Source of the DNA: Pseudomonadota bacterium
Lineage (GTDB): Bacteria; Pseudomonadota; Alphaproteobacteria; Rhizobiales; Hyphomicrobiaceae
Assembly: GCA_023423275.1 (NCBI GenBank)
Contig: JAFAFW010000085.1
Location: forward strand, 1 to 35,376
DNA length: 35,376 nucleotides
Reading direction: 5' to 3'
The position numbers and the translations under genes are program-made. Below the pieces are notes generated by a model, which was not told the DNA's origin, ran no database searches, and saw only the letters and a list, made by a program, of their open reading frames with translations. Shown piece after piece: positions 8,806 through 16,090 of this stretch (positions are counted from its first letter, which is position 1; the number at the start of each line of letters is the position of its first letter).

Positions 8806-9576
8806 TCAACCCATCGACAACAGTGCGCCGCCGTCCACCACCAGGACCGTGCCGGTGATGAAGCTCCCCGCATCGGAGGCCAGCAGCAGAAGAGCGCCGT
8901 CCAGTTCAGACGGGTCGGCGGCGCGGCCGAACGGAATGCGCGACAGCAGCTTGCGCCCGCCCTCGCTGGTCAAGAACCCTTCGTTGAGTTCCGTGACCAC
9001 ATATCCAGGCGCCAACGCATTCACGCGTATTTTGTCGCGCGCCAGTTCGAGCGCCATGGACTTGGTGAGCTGGATGACGGCAGCCTTGGAGGCGGCATAG
9101 GGGGCGACGGCCTTGAGAACACCGAGGCCGAGAACGGACGCGACATTCACGATCGAGCCGCCGTTTCCGGCCGCCGACATGCGCCTTGCCGCTTCCTGCC
9201 CGACGCGGAACACGCCGTCGAGGTTGACGTCGAGGACGCTGCGCCAGTCCTGTTCGGTGAGTTTCGAAAAGAAGGTGTTCGACGGCACACCTGCGTTGTT
9301 GATCAGGACGGAAACGGGGCCGAGCGCAGCCTCGGCAGCGTCAAAGGCGGATCGCACGCTGGCCGGATCCGTCACGTCGAGCGGGACCGCTATCGCATCG
9401 CCGCCTTTCCCCTTGATCTCTCCGACGAGCTCGTCCAGCCGGTCCTTGCGGCGCGCCGCGACGGCGACGCGGGCGCCCGCCTCGGCCAGCACGCGGGCGA
9501 AGTGCCGCCCGAGACCGGACGAAGCGCCTGTAACGAGTGCGGTCCGCCCCTGGAGTGAAAGGATTGATGGTGTCAT
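8806..9576 (-). CDS. SDR family NAD(P)-dependent oxidoreductase
   Basis: This is a 256-residue classical short-chain dehydrogenase. It has TGASSGLG (16-23) for cofactor binding, NNAG (93-96), and the catalytic tetrad N118, S147, Y160, K164 in the pattern YAASK. The start at 9576 places the dinucleotide-binding strand 13 residues in, as usual; the long open frame further upstream has no SDR character. It is the promoter-proximal gene of the four-gene operon, separated from the phosphotransferase gene by 4 bp. In lva-type pathways an SDR (LvaD) takes part in converting the 4-phosphorylated intermediate towards 3-hydroxyacyl-CoA. The exact substrate here is not readable from sequence. Confidence 0.85.
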   Translation of the reverse strand: MTPSILSLQGRTALVTGASSGLGRHFARVLAEAGARVAVAARRKDRLDELVGEIKGKGGDAIAVPLDVTDPASVRSAFDAAEAALGPVSVLINNAGVPSNTFFSKLTEQDWRSVLDVNLDGVFRVGQEAARRMSAAGNGGSIVNVASVLGLGVLKAVAPYAASKAAVIQLTKSMALELARDKIRVNALAPGYVVTELNEGFLTSEGGRKLLSRIPFGRAADPSELDGALLLLASDAGSFITGTVLVVDGGALLSMG

Positions 9577-9666
9577 GGCCGCCAGATTAGTCGCACGAAA
9601 CGCAAGATAGAAGAGGCAGGCGCACACGTGCAGTATCGCGCGCGGGTCCGGCTGAGCCAAAATGGA

Positions 9667-9695
9667 GACGGAGCCGACGTCTCTGCGGCTCCGTC
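9667..9695 (-). terminator. Hairpin downstream of the solute-binding protein gene
   Basis: A perfect 10-bp stem GACGGAGCCG/CGGCTCCGTC with a 9-nt loop lies 27 bp past the stop of the minus-strand binding-protein gene. Reading in that direction it is followed shortly by CATTTTGG, a weak U-tract. A rho-independent or assisted terminator separating it from the SDR operon is likely. Confidence 0.5.
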
Positions 9696-9722
9696 CCAGT
9701 GCCTCGGATGACGGGGGGGGCC

Positions 9723-10697
9723 CTATTTCTTCAGCAGCGCGGCCTGCCGGTCCAGCTCTTCGAGAAACTGCTTGCGATGAGCATCCGGCGTCCACTGGCT
9801 TTCCGGAAACACTGTCGTGCCGACGGTGGCGAACTTCTCGATGATCGCGGGGTCTTTCAGCGCAACCCGCAATGCGGAGTTCATCTTGTCGATCACCTCT
9901 TTCGGTGTTCCCTTGGGCGCGTAGATGGCGTTCCACAGCGTCATCGTCATGTCAGGATAACCAGCGTCCGCCGCGGTCGGAACATCCTTGATTGAAGGGA
10001 TTCTCTCGGTGTCGGTGACGAGATAGGCCTTGATCGTTCCACCCATGACCTGCGGAACGGCATTCGTGGACTGATCGCACATGACGTCGATCTGCCCGGC
10101 GACGAGGTCGTTCATGGCCGGGCCGGTGCCGCGGTAGGCGACGAACGTGAATTTCTTGCCGAGGACCTTCTCCATCAGCAGCCCGCAGACGTGCGAGTTG
10201 GAGCCGACACCGGCATGCCCCATCGTGAACTTGTCGGGGTTCGCCACCATCCAGTCGAATAGTTCTTTCGCGGTCTTGTGCTCAAGTGCCTTTTTACCGA
10301 CGACCGTCATCGGGCCGCGATTGATCAGGCCGACAGTCTCGAAGGCGGTCTTCGTATCGTAGCGCAGATTGTCATAAAGGGCCGGAGCCGCTGTGATGCC
10401 CTGGTGATGAAGCAGCATCGTGTAGCCATCGGGGGCCGCTTTCGAGACACGCTCTGAACCGGTCGTACCGCCAGCGCCGGCCACATTCTCGATCACGATC
10501 TGCTGGCCCAGCGTGCGGCCGAGGTGTTCGCCGACGACGCGGGCGATCGTGTCCGTGGGCCCTCCGGCCGCGAACGGCACGACGAACGTGATGGGTTTCG
10601 TAGGATAGCCTTGCGCGAATGCCGTGGCGGACAGGCCCAGCGACGCAACGGCAAGCAGGCTCGCGACACCGCGCCTGCTCCAAAGTGAGTTGGGCAT
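9723..10697 (-). CDS. Bug/TctC-type tripartite tricarboxylate transporter substrate-binding protein
   Basis: The 324-residue protein begins with a Sec signal peptide (basic start, hydrophobic core, likely cleavage after AFA at about residue 28). The mature start YPTKPITFVVPFAAGGPTD carries the Bug-family loop motif, and APDGYTMLL and VAYRGTGPAMNDLVAGQID are the usual Bug blocks. GGAGGA sits upstream of the ATG at 10697. It would capture an organic acid in the periplasm for a TctAB-type permease, but no tctA or tctB is adjacent. It diverges from suyA across 218 bp. In sulfolactate clusters of other bacteria a TTT transporter (SlcHFG) accompanies slcC, comC and suyAB, so sulfolactate or a related C3-C4 acid is the best guess for the ligand. 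Confidence 0.87.
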   Translation of the reverse strand: MPNSLWSRRGVASLLAVASLGLSATAFAQGYPTKPITFVVPFAAGGPTDTIARVVGEHLGRTLGQQIVIENVAGAGGTTGSERVSKAAPDGYTMLLHHQGITAAPALYDNLRYDTKTAFETVGLINRGPMTVVGKKALEHKTAKELFDWMVANPDKFTMGHAGVGSNSHVCGLLMEKVLGKKFTFVAYRGTGPAMNDLVAGQIDVMCDQSTNAVPQVMGGTIKAYLVTDTERIPSIKDVPTAADAGYPDMTMTLWNAIYAPKGTPKEVIDKMNSALRVALKDPAIIEKFATVGTTVFPESQWTPDAHRKQFLEELDRQAALLKK

Positions 10698-10823
10698 TAC
10701 GTTTCCTCCGAAAGTCTTATCGTGTTTGGACAGCGGGATGGTGTTTGCGTCCGGCTTGCTGCCTGCGGCCGGGCTACCGATGGGCCATCCTCCGCGTGGC
10801 CGTTTGCTTCTGCATTGCAATCG

Positions 10824-10837
10824 GGCCGTTTACGGCC
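10824..10837. promoter_or_regulatory. Palindrome in the bug/suyA divergent region
   Basis: GGCCGT-TT-ACGGCC has perfect 6-bp arms, lying 79 bp upstream of the suyA GTG and 127 bp from the divergent binding-protein start. A TATCTTATAAAG stretch follows at 10845-10856 and could contain a -10 element. It is a candidate operator controlling both directions; no regulator gene is present in the window. Confidence 0.35.
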
Positions 10838-10915
10838 GAACCTGTATCTTATAAAGACCAGAGGTTCACACAAGCGGCCTTTGGTCGATAGCCGCCAATC
10901 ATCCGGGGAGCGAAA

Positions 10916-11206
10916 GTGTCCAATATTCCGCATTTTCTCGTTCATAGTCCGAAAGATAACGTCGGAGTTGTCGTCGTAGAGGGCCTCAAGGCCGGAACAA
11001 AAATGCTCGGTGTCATAACGGAAAACGACACGACGACCGAGATCGTTGCGACGCACGATATTCCGATCGGCCATAAAGTTGCGCTCGCCGCGCTCAAGGA
11101 TGGCGATACGGTCATCAAGTACGGCGAGGATATCGGCCGAATGGTTGCTGCCGCAAAACCGGGCGACCACGTTCACGTCCATAATCTCAAGACGAAGCGC
11201 TGGTAA
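10916..11206 (+). CDS. suyA: (2R)-sulfolactate sulfo-lyase alpha subunit (SAF domain)
   Basis: This 96-residue protein is a stand-alone SAF domain of the UxaA/altronate-dehydratase N-terminal type. The block IPIGHKVAL, GDTVIKYGEDIG and the C-terminal HVHNLKTKRW are what I recall for SuyA. With SuyB it would form the lyase that splits (R)-3-sulfolactate into pyruvate and sulfite (EC 4.4.1.24) in the cytoplasm. The start is GTG at 10916, preceded by GGGGAG 5 bases upstream. suyB begins 22 bp downstream with its own strong ribosome site. In altronate dehydratase the two parts are fused in one chain of about 495 residues; the split form favours the SuyAB reading. A dehydratase on another sugar acid is the alternative. 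Confidence 0.82.
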   Translation: MSNIPHFLVHSPKDNVGVVVVEGLKAGTKMLGVITENDTTTEIVATHDIPIGHKVALAALKDGDTVIKYGEDIGRMVAAAKPGDHVHVHNLKTKRW

Positions 11207-11228
11207 GCGTCCCCGGGAGGAAATCATT

Positions 11229-12425
11229 ATGGCTGCAAAAAAGAACGACGCTGTGCAATCCAATCTGCGCTTCAATGGCTGGCGGCGTGAAAACGGCCGG
11301 GTCGGCGTTCGCAATCACGTTGTTATTCTGCCGTTGGACGACCTGTCGAATGCCGCCTGTGAGGCGGTCGCCAACAATATCAAGGGAACGCTGGCACTGC
11401 CGCATTCCTATGGGCGGCTGCAATTTGGCGCCGACCTCGATTTGCATTTCCGGACGCTGATCGGCATCGGCAGCAATCCCAACGTCGCCGCCGTCGTCGT
11501 GATCGGCATCGAGGACGGCTGGACGGGCCGGGTCGTCGACGGCATCGCCAAGACCGGTAAACCGGTCGTCGGTTTCGGCATCGAGGGACATGGCGACATC
11601 GCCACCATCGCCAAGGCGTCCTACGAGGCCAAGAAGATGGTGCAATGGGCCTCCGAGCTGCAGCGCGAGGAGTGCGATATCGCCGACCTGTGGGTGTCCA
11701 CCAAGTGCGGCGAGAGCGACACCACGACCGGCCTGTCCTCCTGCCCAACCGTCGGCAACATGTACGACAAGCTGATCCCGAAAGGCATTTACGGCTGCTT
11801 CGGCGAGACCACGGAGATCACCGGCGCCGAGCATATTGCCAAGGCCCGCGCCGCGACACCGGAGATCGGCGAGAAGTGGTTCAGGATGTGGAAGGCCTAT
11901 CAGGACGAGGTCATCGAGGCACACAAAGTCGATGACCTGTCGGACAGCCAGCCGACCAAGGGCAACATCGCCGGCGGCCTGTCGACGATCGAGGAAAAGG
12001 CGCTCGGCAATCTGGAGAAGATCGGCCGCGCCTGCACCTATATCGATGTGCTGGAGCCGGCGGAGACCCCGGCCAAAGGCCCCGGTCTCTACTACATGGA
12101 CACCTCGTCGGCGGCGGCTGAATGTGTGACGCTGATGGCGGCGGGCGGCTACGTGGTGCACACGTTTCCGACCGGCCAGGGTAACGTGATCGGCAACCCG
12201 ATCCTGCCGGTGATCAAGATCTCGGGCAACCCGAAGACGGTGCGCACGATGGGCGAGCATATCGACGTCGACGTGACCGGCATCCTGCGCCGCGATCAGA
12301 CGCTCGAGTCCGCAGGTGATGCCTTGATCGACATGATCGTTCGTACGGCCAATGGTCGCCTGACCGCAGCCGAGGCGCTGGGCCATCGCGAATTCGTGAT
12401 GACGAAGCTCTATCGGAGTGCGTGA
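11229..12425 (+). CDS. suyB: (2R)-sulfolactate sulfo-lyase beta subunit (UxaA family)
   Basis: This 398-residue catalytic subunit belongs to the UxaA/GarD lyase family. It shows RRENGRVGVRNHVVILPLDD near the N-terminus, STKCGESDTTTG (the family KCGxSD motif, K159-D164) in the middle, and GQGNVIGNPILPVIKI near the C-terminus. The N-terminal segment LPHSYGRLQFGADLDLHFR is close to what I know of SuyB. The ATG at 11229 is chosen for the GGGAGGA 7 bases upstream; the longer frame runs back into suyA. With SuyA it should release sulfite from (R)-sulfolactate. The slcC-like and comC-like genes downstream strengthen the assignment. The D-tartrate dehydratase homologue in the same run leaves room for a different hydroxyacid. 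Confidence 0.82.
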   Translation: MAAKKNDAVQSNLRFNGWRRENGRVGVRNHVVILPLDDLSNAACEAVANNIKGTLALPHSYGRLQFGADLDLHFRTLIGIGSNPNVAAVVVIGIEDGWTGRVVDGIAKTGKPVVGFGIEGHGDIATIAKASYEAKKMVQWASELQREECDIADLWVSTKCGESDTTTGLSSCPTVGNMYDKLIPKGIYGCFGETTEITGAEHIAKARAATPEIGEKWFRMWKAYQDEVIEAHKVDDLSDSQPTKGNIAGGLSTIEEKALGNLEKIGRACTYIDVLEPAETPAKGPGLYYMDTSSAAAECVTLMAAGGYVVHTFPTGQGNVIGNPILPVIKISGNPKTVRTMGEHIDVDVTGILRRDQTLESAGDALIDMIVRTANGRLTAAEALGHREFVMTKLYRSA

Positions 12426-12434
12426 GCGTTTCAG

Positions 12435-12650
12435 ATGGCCGTCAGTGCCGACAAGCTTGAAGAGGCGCGCGCTCTGGTAGCGCGCGTCCTCGTTGAAATC
12501 GAGAGAATCAGCGCAAGCGATCACGCCTCTCCATCGCCGGAAACTCTAGGCGCTGATGTCCAAACGTCAGGATGGGCGATGTTTCGACTGCGGCATGGCG
12601 CTGAATGCCCAGCCGGAACTCGATCGGATCGAGGCGCATCTGGGCTATAA
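12435..12650 (+). CDS. Hypothetical short ORF, 71 residues (doubtful)
   Basis: An ATG 9 bp after the suyB stop opens a 71-codon frame. The first 30 residues (AVSADKLEEARALVARVLVEI) look like an amphipathic helix with ordinary codon use, but the C-terminal half is Arg/Gly/Ala-rich and overlaps the Cys-rich ORF at 12556-12720 in another frame. It may be a short real gene whose end has degenerated, or the 5' part of a frameshifted gene continuing as that ORF. I recognise no family. Confidence 0.25.
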   Translation: MAVSADKLEEARALVARVLVEIERISASDHASPSPETLGADVQTSGWAMFRLRHGAECPAGTRSDRGASGL

Positions 12651-12720
12651 GGAAGAGAACGTGCGGCTCGTATGTCATGAGTGCCATCGAAGCTCGCAAA
12701 AGCGGAAGAAATACACGTAG
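12556..12720 (+). CDS. Small zinc-ribbon/HNH-like protein, 54 residues
   Basis: The frame starts with ATG 6 bp after an in-frame TAG and ends 18 bp before the tartrate dehydratase-like gene. The product has two Cys pairs, CFDCG near the start and CHECHR near the end, separated by about 30 residues, with the spacer LDRIEAHLGYKEENVRLVC recalling the Asn-Leu-x-x-Leu-Cys segment of HNH-type folds. The His and Asn of a working HNH nuclease are not clearly present. It is probably a small Zn-binding protein; there is no obvious ribosome site. It lies in the gap between suyB and the dehydratase gene and may be a remnant of an insertion. Confidence 0.45.
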   Translation: MSKRQDGRCFDCGMALNAQPELDRIEAHLGYKEENVRLVCHECHRSSQKRKKYT

Positions 12721-12738
12721 AGCGAGACTTCTAGCCTC

Positions 12739-13911
12739 ATGAAAATCACGCGCATCCGCGAAGCCACTGCGCCCATCAGCTCGGAAATCCGCAACGCCTA
12801 CATCTCATTCACGGCCATGACGGCGAGTATCGTCGCGGTCGAGACGGATGTGACGCGGGATGGCAAGCCGGTGATCGGCTACGGCTTCCTGTCCAACGGG
12901 CGCTATGCCCAGGGTGGAATTCTGCGGGAACGATTCATTCCGCGCATCATGGCCGCCGAGCCGGCGACCTTGATCGACAAGGAGCGCGATAATCTCGATC
13001 CGTTTGCGATCTGGCGCACGTTCATGGCGAACGAGAAACCCGGCGGCCACGGCGATCGGGCGCATGCCGCGGGAGCGCTCGACATGGCGGTGTGGGATGC
13101 GGTGGCCAAGATCGCGGCGCAGCCGCTTTGGCGTCTGCTGTCGGAGCGTTTCAACGGCGGCAAGGCGGACGAGAAGGTGCTCGTTTATCCGGGCGGCGGC
13201 TATTACTATCCGGGCAAGGAGCTGGACGGCCTCAAGGATGAGATGCGCCGCTACCAGGACCAGGGCTATCGCGTCGTCAAAATGAAAATCGGCGGGGCCG
13301 ATCTCGCGCTGGATGTGAAGCGGATCGAGGCGGTGTTGGAGGTTGTCGGGAGCGGACAGAACCTGGCGGTCGACGCGAACGGCCGCTTCGATCTGGAGAC
13401 CGCGCTCGCTTACGGCAAGGCGATGCAGCCGTATGATCTGTTCTGGTATGAGGAACCGGGTGATCCGCTCGACTATCGGCTCAATGCGGTGCTCGCCGAG
13501 AGCTACAAGGGCGCGATCGCGACCGGGGAGAACCTGTTCTCCGCGATCGACGCGCGCAACCTGTTGCGTTACGGCGGAATGCGGCCGGATCGCGACTGGG
13601 TGCAGCTCGATCCCGCCTTGTCCTACGGGCTCACGGAATACCTGCGGGTCCTGGACATGGTGAGCGAGATGGGCTGGTCACGGCGCAGGTTCATTCCACA
13701 CGGCGGGCATCAGCTCGCGCTGAACATTGCCGCGGGCCTCCAGACAGGTGGATCAGAAAGTTATCCCGGCGTGTTCCAGCCTTACGGCGGATTTGCCGAT
13801 GATATGCCCATCATTGATGGCCACGCGCGGCTGCCCGATGCGCCGGGGATCGGCATGGAGCTGAAGTCTGCAATGTTCGCGGACGTGCAACAGCGTTTGG
13901 GATTGAGATAG
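12739..13911 (+). CDS. tarD: D(-)-tartrate dehydratase-like enolase-superfamily enzyme
   Basis: The 390-residue protein is a mandelate-racemase-subgroup enolase-superfamily member that, from memory, is very close to the Bradyrhizobium japonicum D-tartrate dehydratase (EC 4.2.1.81). Matching blocks include IRNAYISFT, GYGFLSNGRYAQGG, NEKPGGHGDR and LRYGGMRPDRDW. The catalytic set is complete: K181-x-K183, metal ligands D212, E238 and E264, and H321 in IPHGGHQ. It would convert D-tartrate to oxaloacetate by syn/anti elimination of water with Mg2+. The stop lies 4 bp before the slcC-like ATG, so the two are co-transcribed. No strong ribosome site is seen before its own ATG. A tartrate enzyme inside a sulfolactate-type cluster is unexpected; a related 2,3-dihydroxyacid or sulfo-acid is possible. 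Confidence 0.85.
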   Translation: MKITRIREATAPISSEIRNAYISFTAMTASIVAVETDVTRDGKPVIGYGFLSNGRYAQGGILRERFIPRIMAAEPATLIDKERDNLDPFAIWRTFMANEKPGGHGDRAHAAGALDMAVWDAVAKIAAQPLWRLLSERFNGGKADEKVLVYPGGGYYYPGKELDGLKDEMRRYQDQGYRVVKMKIGGADLALDVKRIEAVLEVVGSGQNLAVDANGRFDLETALAYGKAMQPYDLFWYEEPGDPLDYRLNAVLAESYKGAIATGENLFSAIDARNLLRYGGMRPDRDWVQLDPALSYGLTEYLRVLDMVSEMGWSRRRFIPHGGHQLALNIAAGLQTGGSESYPGVFQPYGGFADDMPIIDGHARLPDAPGIGMELKSAMFADVQQRLGLR

Positions 13912-13915
13912 ATCG

Positions 13916-14857
13916 ATGGCCGATATTGTCGTCACGGAGTTCATTGATTCCGGCGTTCTCGATGTCCTGCACGGCGACTACACGGTGCATCACGATCCGG
14001 GGCTCTGGACCAAGCCGGAGGAGCTGCAGGCATTGGCGGTCGATGCGGTTGCGCTGATTGTGCGCAACCGGACGCAGGTCAACGCGGCACTGCTGGCGAA
14101 GACGCCGAAGCTGAAGGTCGTCGGAAGGTTGGGTGTCGGGCTCGACAATATCGACATGCCGGCGTGCGCCGCGCGCGGCATCACCGTGTATCCCGCTGTC
14201 GGTGCGAATGCAGTGTCGGTGGCGGAATACGTTGTGGCCGCGGCGCTGATCCTGCCGCGTGGCTCGATGTTCTTCAGCACACAGCGTTTGGCGGCCGGCG
14301 AGTGGCCGCGGGAGGAGATGACGCGTGGTCATGAAAACGCGGGGCGCCGGTTCGGCATCATCGGGTTCGGGTCCATCGGGCAGATTGTCGGCGACAAGGC
14401 ACGTGCGCTTGGCATGGAGATCGTCGCCTATGACGGACACATTCCGGCCGATAGCCCCGTCTGGCAAAAGGCCAAGCGCCTGACGATGGACGAGCTGCTG
14501 GCAACATCCGACATCATCACGCTGCATTGTCCGCTGACCCCGGAGACGCGCGGTCTGATCGGCGCCCGTGAATTGGCGCGCATGAAGAAAGGCGCGGTTC
14601 TCATCAACACGTCGCGGGGTGGAGTCGTCGACGAACCCGCGCTGGCCGACGCGCTGCGTTCAGGACATCTCGCCGGTGCGGCAGTCGATGTGTTCACCGC
14701 CGAGCCGATCGACAAGGCGACGGGCGCGATCTTCCGCGATGTTCCGAACGTCATTCTCACCCCGCATGTCGCGGGCGTCACGCTGGAAGCCAATATGCGC
14801 GTCAGCACGATGACGGTGGAAAACGTCCGGCGACAGTTAAAGGCGCTGACCTCATGA
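13916..14857 (+). CDS. slcC: D-2-hydroxyacid dehydrogenase, (S)-sulfolactate dehydrogenase (SlcC)-like
   Basis: The 313-residue protein is a SerA-type NAD-dependent 2-hydroxyacid dehydrogenase. It has the Rossmann motif GFGSIG (G150, G152, G155) and catalytic R234 (NTSRGG), E263 (TAEP) and H284 (LTPHVAG). The chain stops right after the dehydrogenase core, without the ACT or intervening domain of long SerA enzymes, as in SlcC (EC 1.1.1.310). SlcC oxidises (S)-sulfolactate to 3-sulfopyruvate. The gene overlaps the next by ATGA (14854-14857). Pairing with a ComC-type partner is exactly the arrangement used for sulfolactate racemisation. Glyoxylate/hydroxypyruvate reductase or a tartrate-oxidising role cannot be excluded by sequence alone. 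Confidence 0.75.
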   Translation: MADIVVTEFIDSGVLDVLHGDYTVHHDPGLWTKPEELQALAVDAVALIVRNRTQVNAALLAKTPKLKVVGRLGVGLDNIDMPACAARGITVYPAVGANAVSVAEYVVAAALILPRGSMFFSTQRLAAGEWPREEMTRGHENAGRRFGIIGFGSIGQIVGDKARALGMEIVAYDGHIPADSPVWQKAKRLTMDELLATSDIITLHCPLTPETRGLIGARELARMKKGAVLINTSRGGVVDEPALADALRSGHLAGAAVDVFTAEPIDKATGAIFRDVPNVILTPHVAGVTLEANMRVSTMTVENVRRQLKALTS

Positions 14858-15867
14858 CTGGGATGGAAACACTCACGGCGGCGGAGCTGGAAGACGTCAT
14901 CACCGCGGCGCTTGTTGCGTCGCAAACCAGTGAGCCCAATGCGCGCTCCGTCGCGACAGCGCTGACGCAGGCCGAGATCGATGGCCAAAAGGGGCACGGG
15001 CTGAGCCGTGTGCCGAGTTATGCGGCGCAGGCCAAGGCGGGCAAGGTGAACGGCAATGCCGTGCCTGAAGTTCGTCTGACGCGTCCCGGCAGCCTGCTGA
15101 TCGATGTCCGCAACGGGTTCGCGTATCCCGCGCTCGATGCAGCCATTACCCGGTTGCCGGAACTCGCCGGGGCTTGCGGTCTGGCCGCTGCCGGGTTCGT
15201 GCGCTCGCATCATTTCGGCGTCGCCGGACGGGCGGTCGAGCGCCTGGCCGAGAAAGGGCTCGTCGCGCTGGTACTTGGCAACACGCCGCACGCGATGGCG
15301 TCATGGGGCGGGCGGCGGCCGGTGTTCGGCACCAACCCGATTGCCTTTGCCGCGCCGCGCCGGAATGCACTGCCGGTCGTGGTCGATCTGGCGCTGAGCC
15401 AAGTGGCGCGCGGCAAGATCATGGTGGCGGCGCAGAAGGGCGAGGAGATCCCCGAGGGATGGGCCTTCGATGAAAACGGCGCACCGACCACGGACGCCAA
15501 GGAGGCGCTGAAAGGTACGCTGACGCCGCTCGGCGGTGCCAAGGGTGCGGCGCTGGCGTTCATGGTGGAGGTGATGGCCGTGGCGTTGACGGGGGCGAAT
15601 TATGCCTTCGAGGCGACGTCGTTCTTCGATGACAAAGGCGCACCTCCGGGCGTCGGCCAGTTCCTGCTCGCGATTAATCCGGCTGCATTCGGCGGTGCCG
15701 ACGCCTTTCTCGACCGGTTCGCGGTGCTGGCGGACGCGATCGAAGGTGACGAGGGCGCGCGCCTGCCGGGCACCCGCCGCCTGGCTTTGCGCGAGGCCGC
15801 GGCCCGCGATGGCGTCAAGGTCGACAGCGCGTTGCTGGAGCAGGCGAGGGTGCTGGCCGCGGGGTAG
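14854..15867 (+). CDS. comC: Ldh2-family dehydrogenase, (2R)-3-sulfolactate dehydrogenase (ComC)-like
   Basis: This 337-residue protein is of the malate/L-sulfolactate/L-lactate dehydrogenase (Ldh2) family, which has its own NAD(P) fold. Signature blocks are GHGLSRVPSYA, RSHHFGVAGRAVE with the catalytic His (H119/H120), FGTNPIAFAAPR, and ARGKIMVAAQKGEEIPEGWA. The family includes malate, ureidoglycolate and delta-1-piperideine-2-carboxylate enzymes; the ARGKIMVAA and IPEGWA stretches are like ComC (EC 1.1.1.338), which reduces sulfopyruvate to (R)-sulfolactate. The ATG overlaps the slcC-like stop, indicating translational coupling. Together the pair would turn (S)-sulfolactate into the (R)-form used by SuyAB. 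Confidence 0.78.
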   Translation: MTGMETLTAAELEDVITAALVASQTSEPNARSVATALTQAEIDGQKGHGLSRVPSYAAQAKAGKVNGNAVPEVRLTRPGSLLIDVRNGFAYPALDAAITRLPELAGACGLAAAGFVRSHHFGVAGRAVERLAEKGLVALVLGNTPHAMASWGGRRPVFGTNPIAFAAPRRNALPVVVDLALSQVARGKIMVAAQKGEEIPEGWAFDENGAPTTDAKEALKGTLTPLGGAKGAALAFMVEVMAVALTGANYAFEATSFFDDKGAPPGVGQFLLAINPAAFGGADAFLDRFAVLADAIEGDEGARLPGTRRLALREAAARDGVKVDSALLEQARVLAAG

Positions 15868-15893
15868 AGGCGGCGATTGGCGCCAAAGCGCAC

Positions 15894-15914
15894 GACCCGT
15901 TCGGTTCACGGGTC
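15894..15914 (+). terminator. Hairpin after the sulfolactate-type operon
   Basis: GACCCGT-TCGGTTC-ACGGGTC forms a 7-bp stem 26 bp past the comC-like stop, followed by AAGGTTTATC with a short T-rich patch. It is a plausible end of the suyA-comC transcript; the U-tract is weak. Confidence 0.4.
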
Positions 15915-16090
15915 AAGGTTTATCTCCGTCATTTCTCCGCAGGCAGAAATCCAGATGCGTTGCCGCGCGGGGTACATTGGACCGACCTGCGCTCTGTTGG
16001 CCTGCTCGTGCCGACGACTGACCAGAGCTGGAATCAAGATCCAGCATCGCGCAAACAACGGCGCTGAAGCCGTGGCCGCAGGACCGATCG

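Noticed and set aside
9713..9720. Run of eight G next to the binding-protein stop
   Set aside because: A short homopolymer outside the coding frame; it cannot alter the product and is probably incidental.
11187..12524. 445-codon minus-strand frame opposite suyB
   Set aside because: Antisense shadow of a high-G+C gene; no recognisable motifs, and suyB is well supported.
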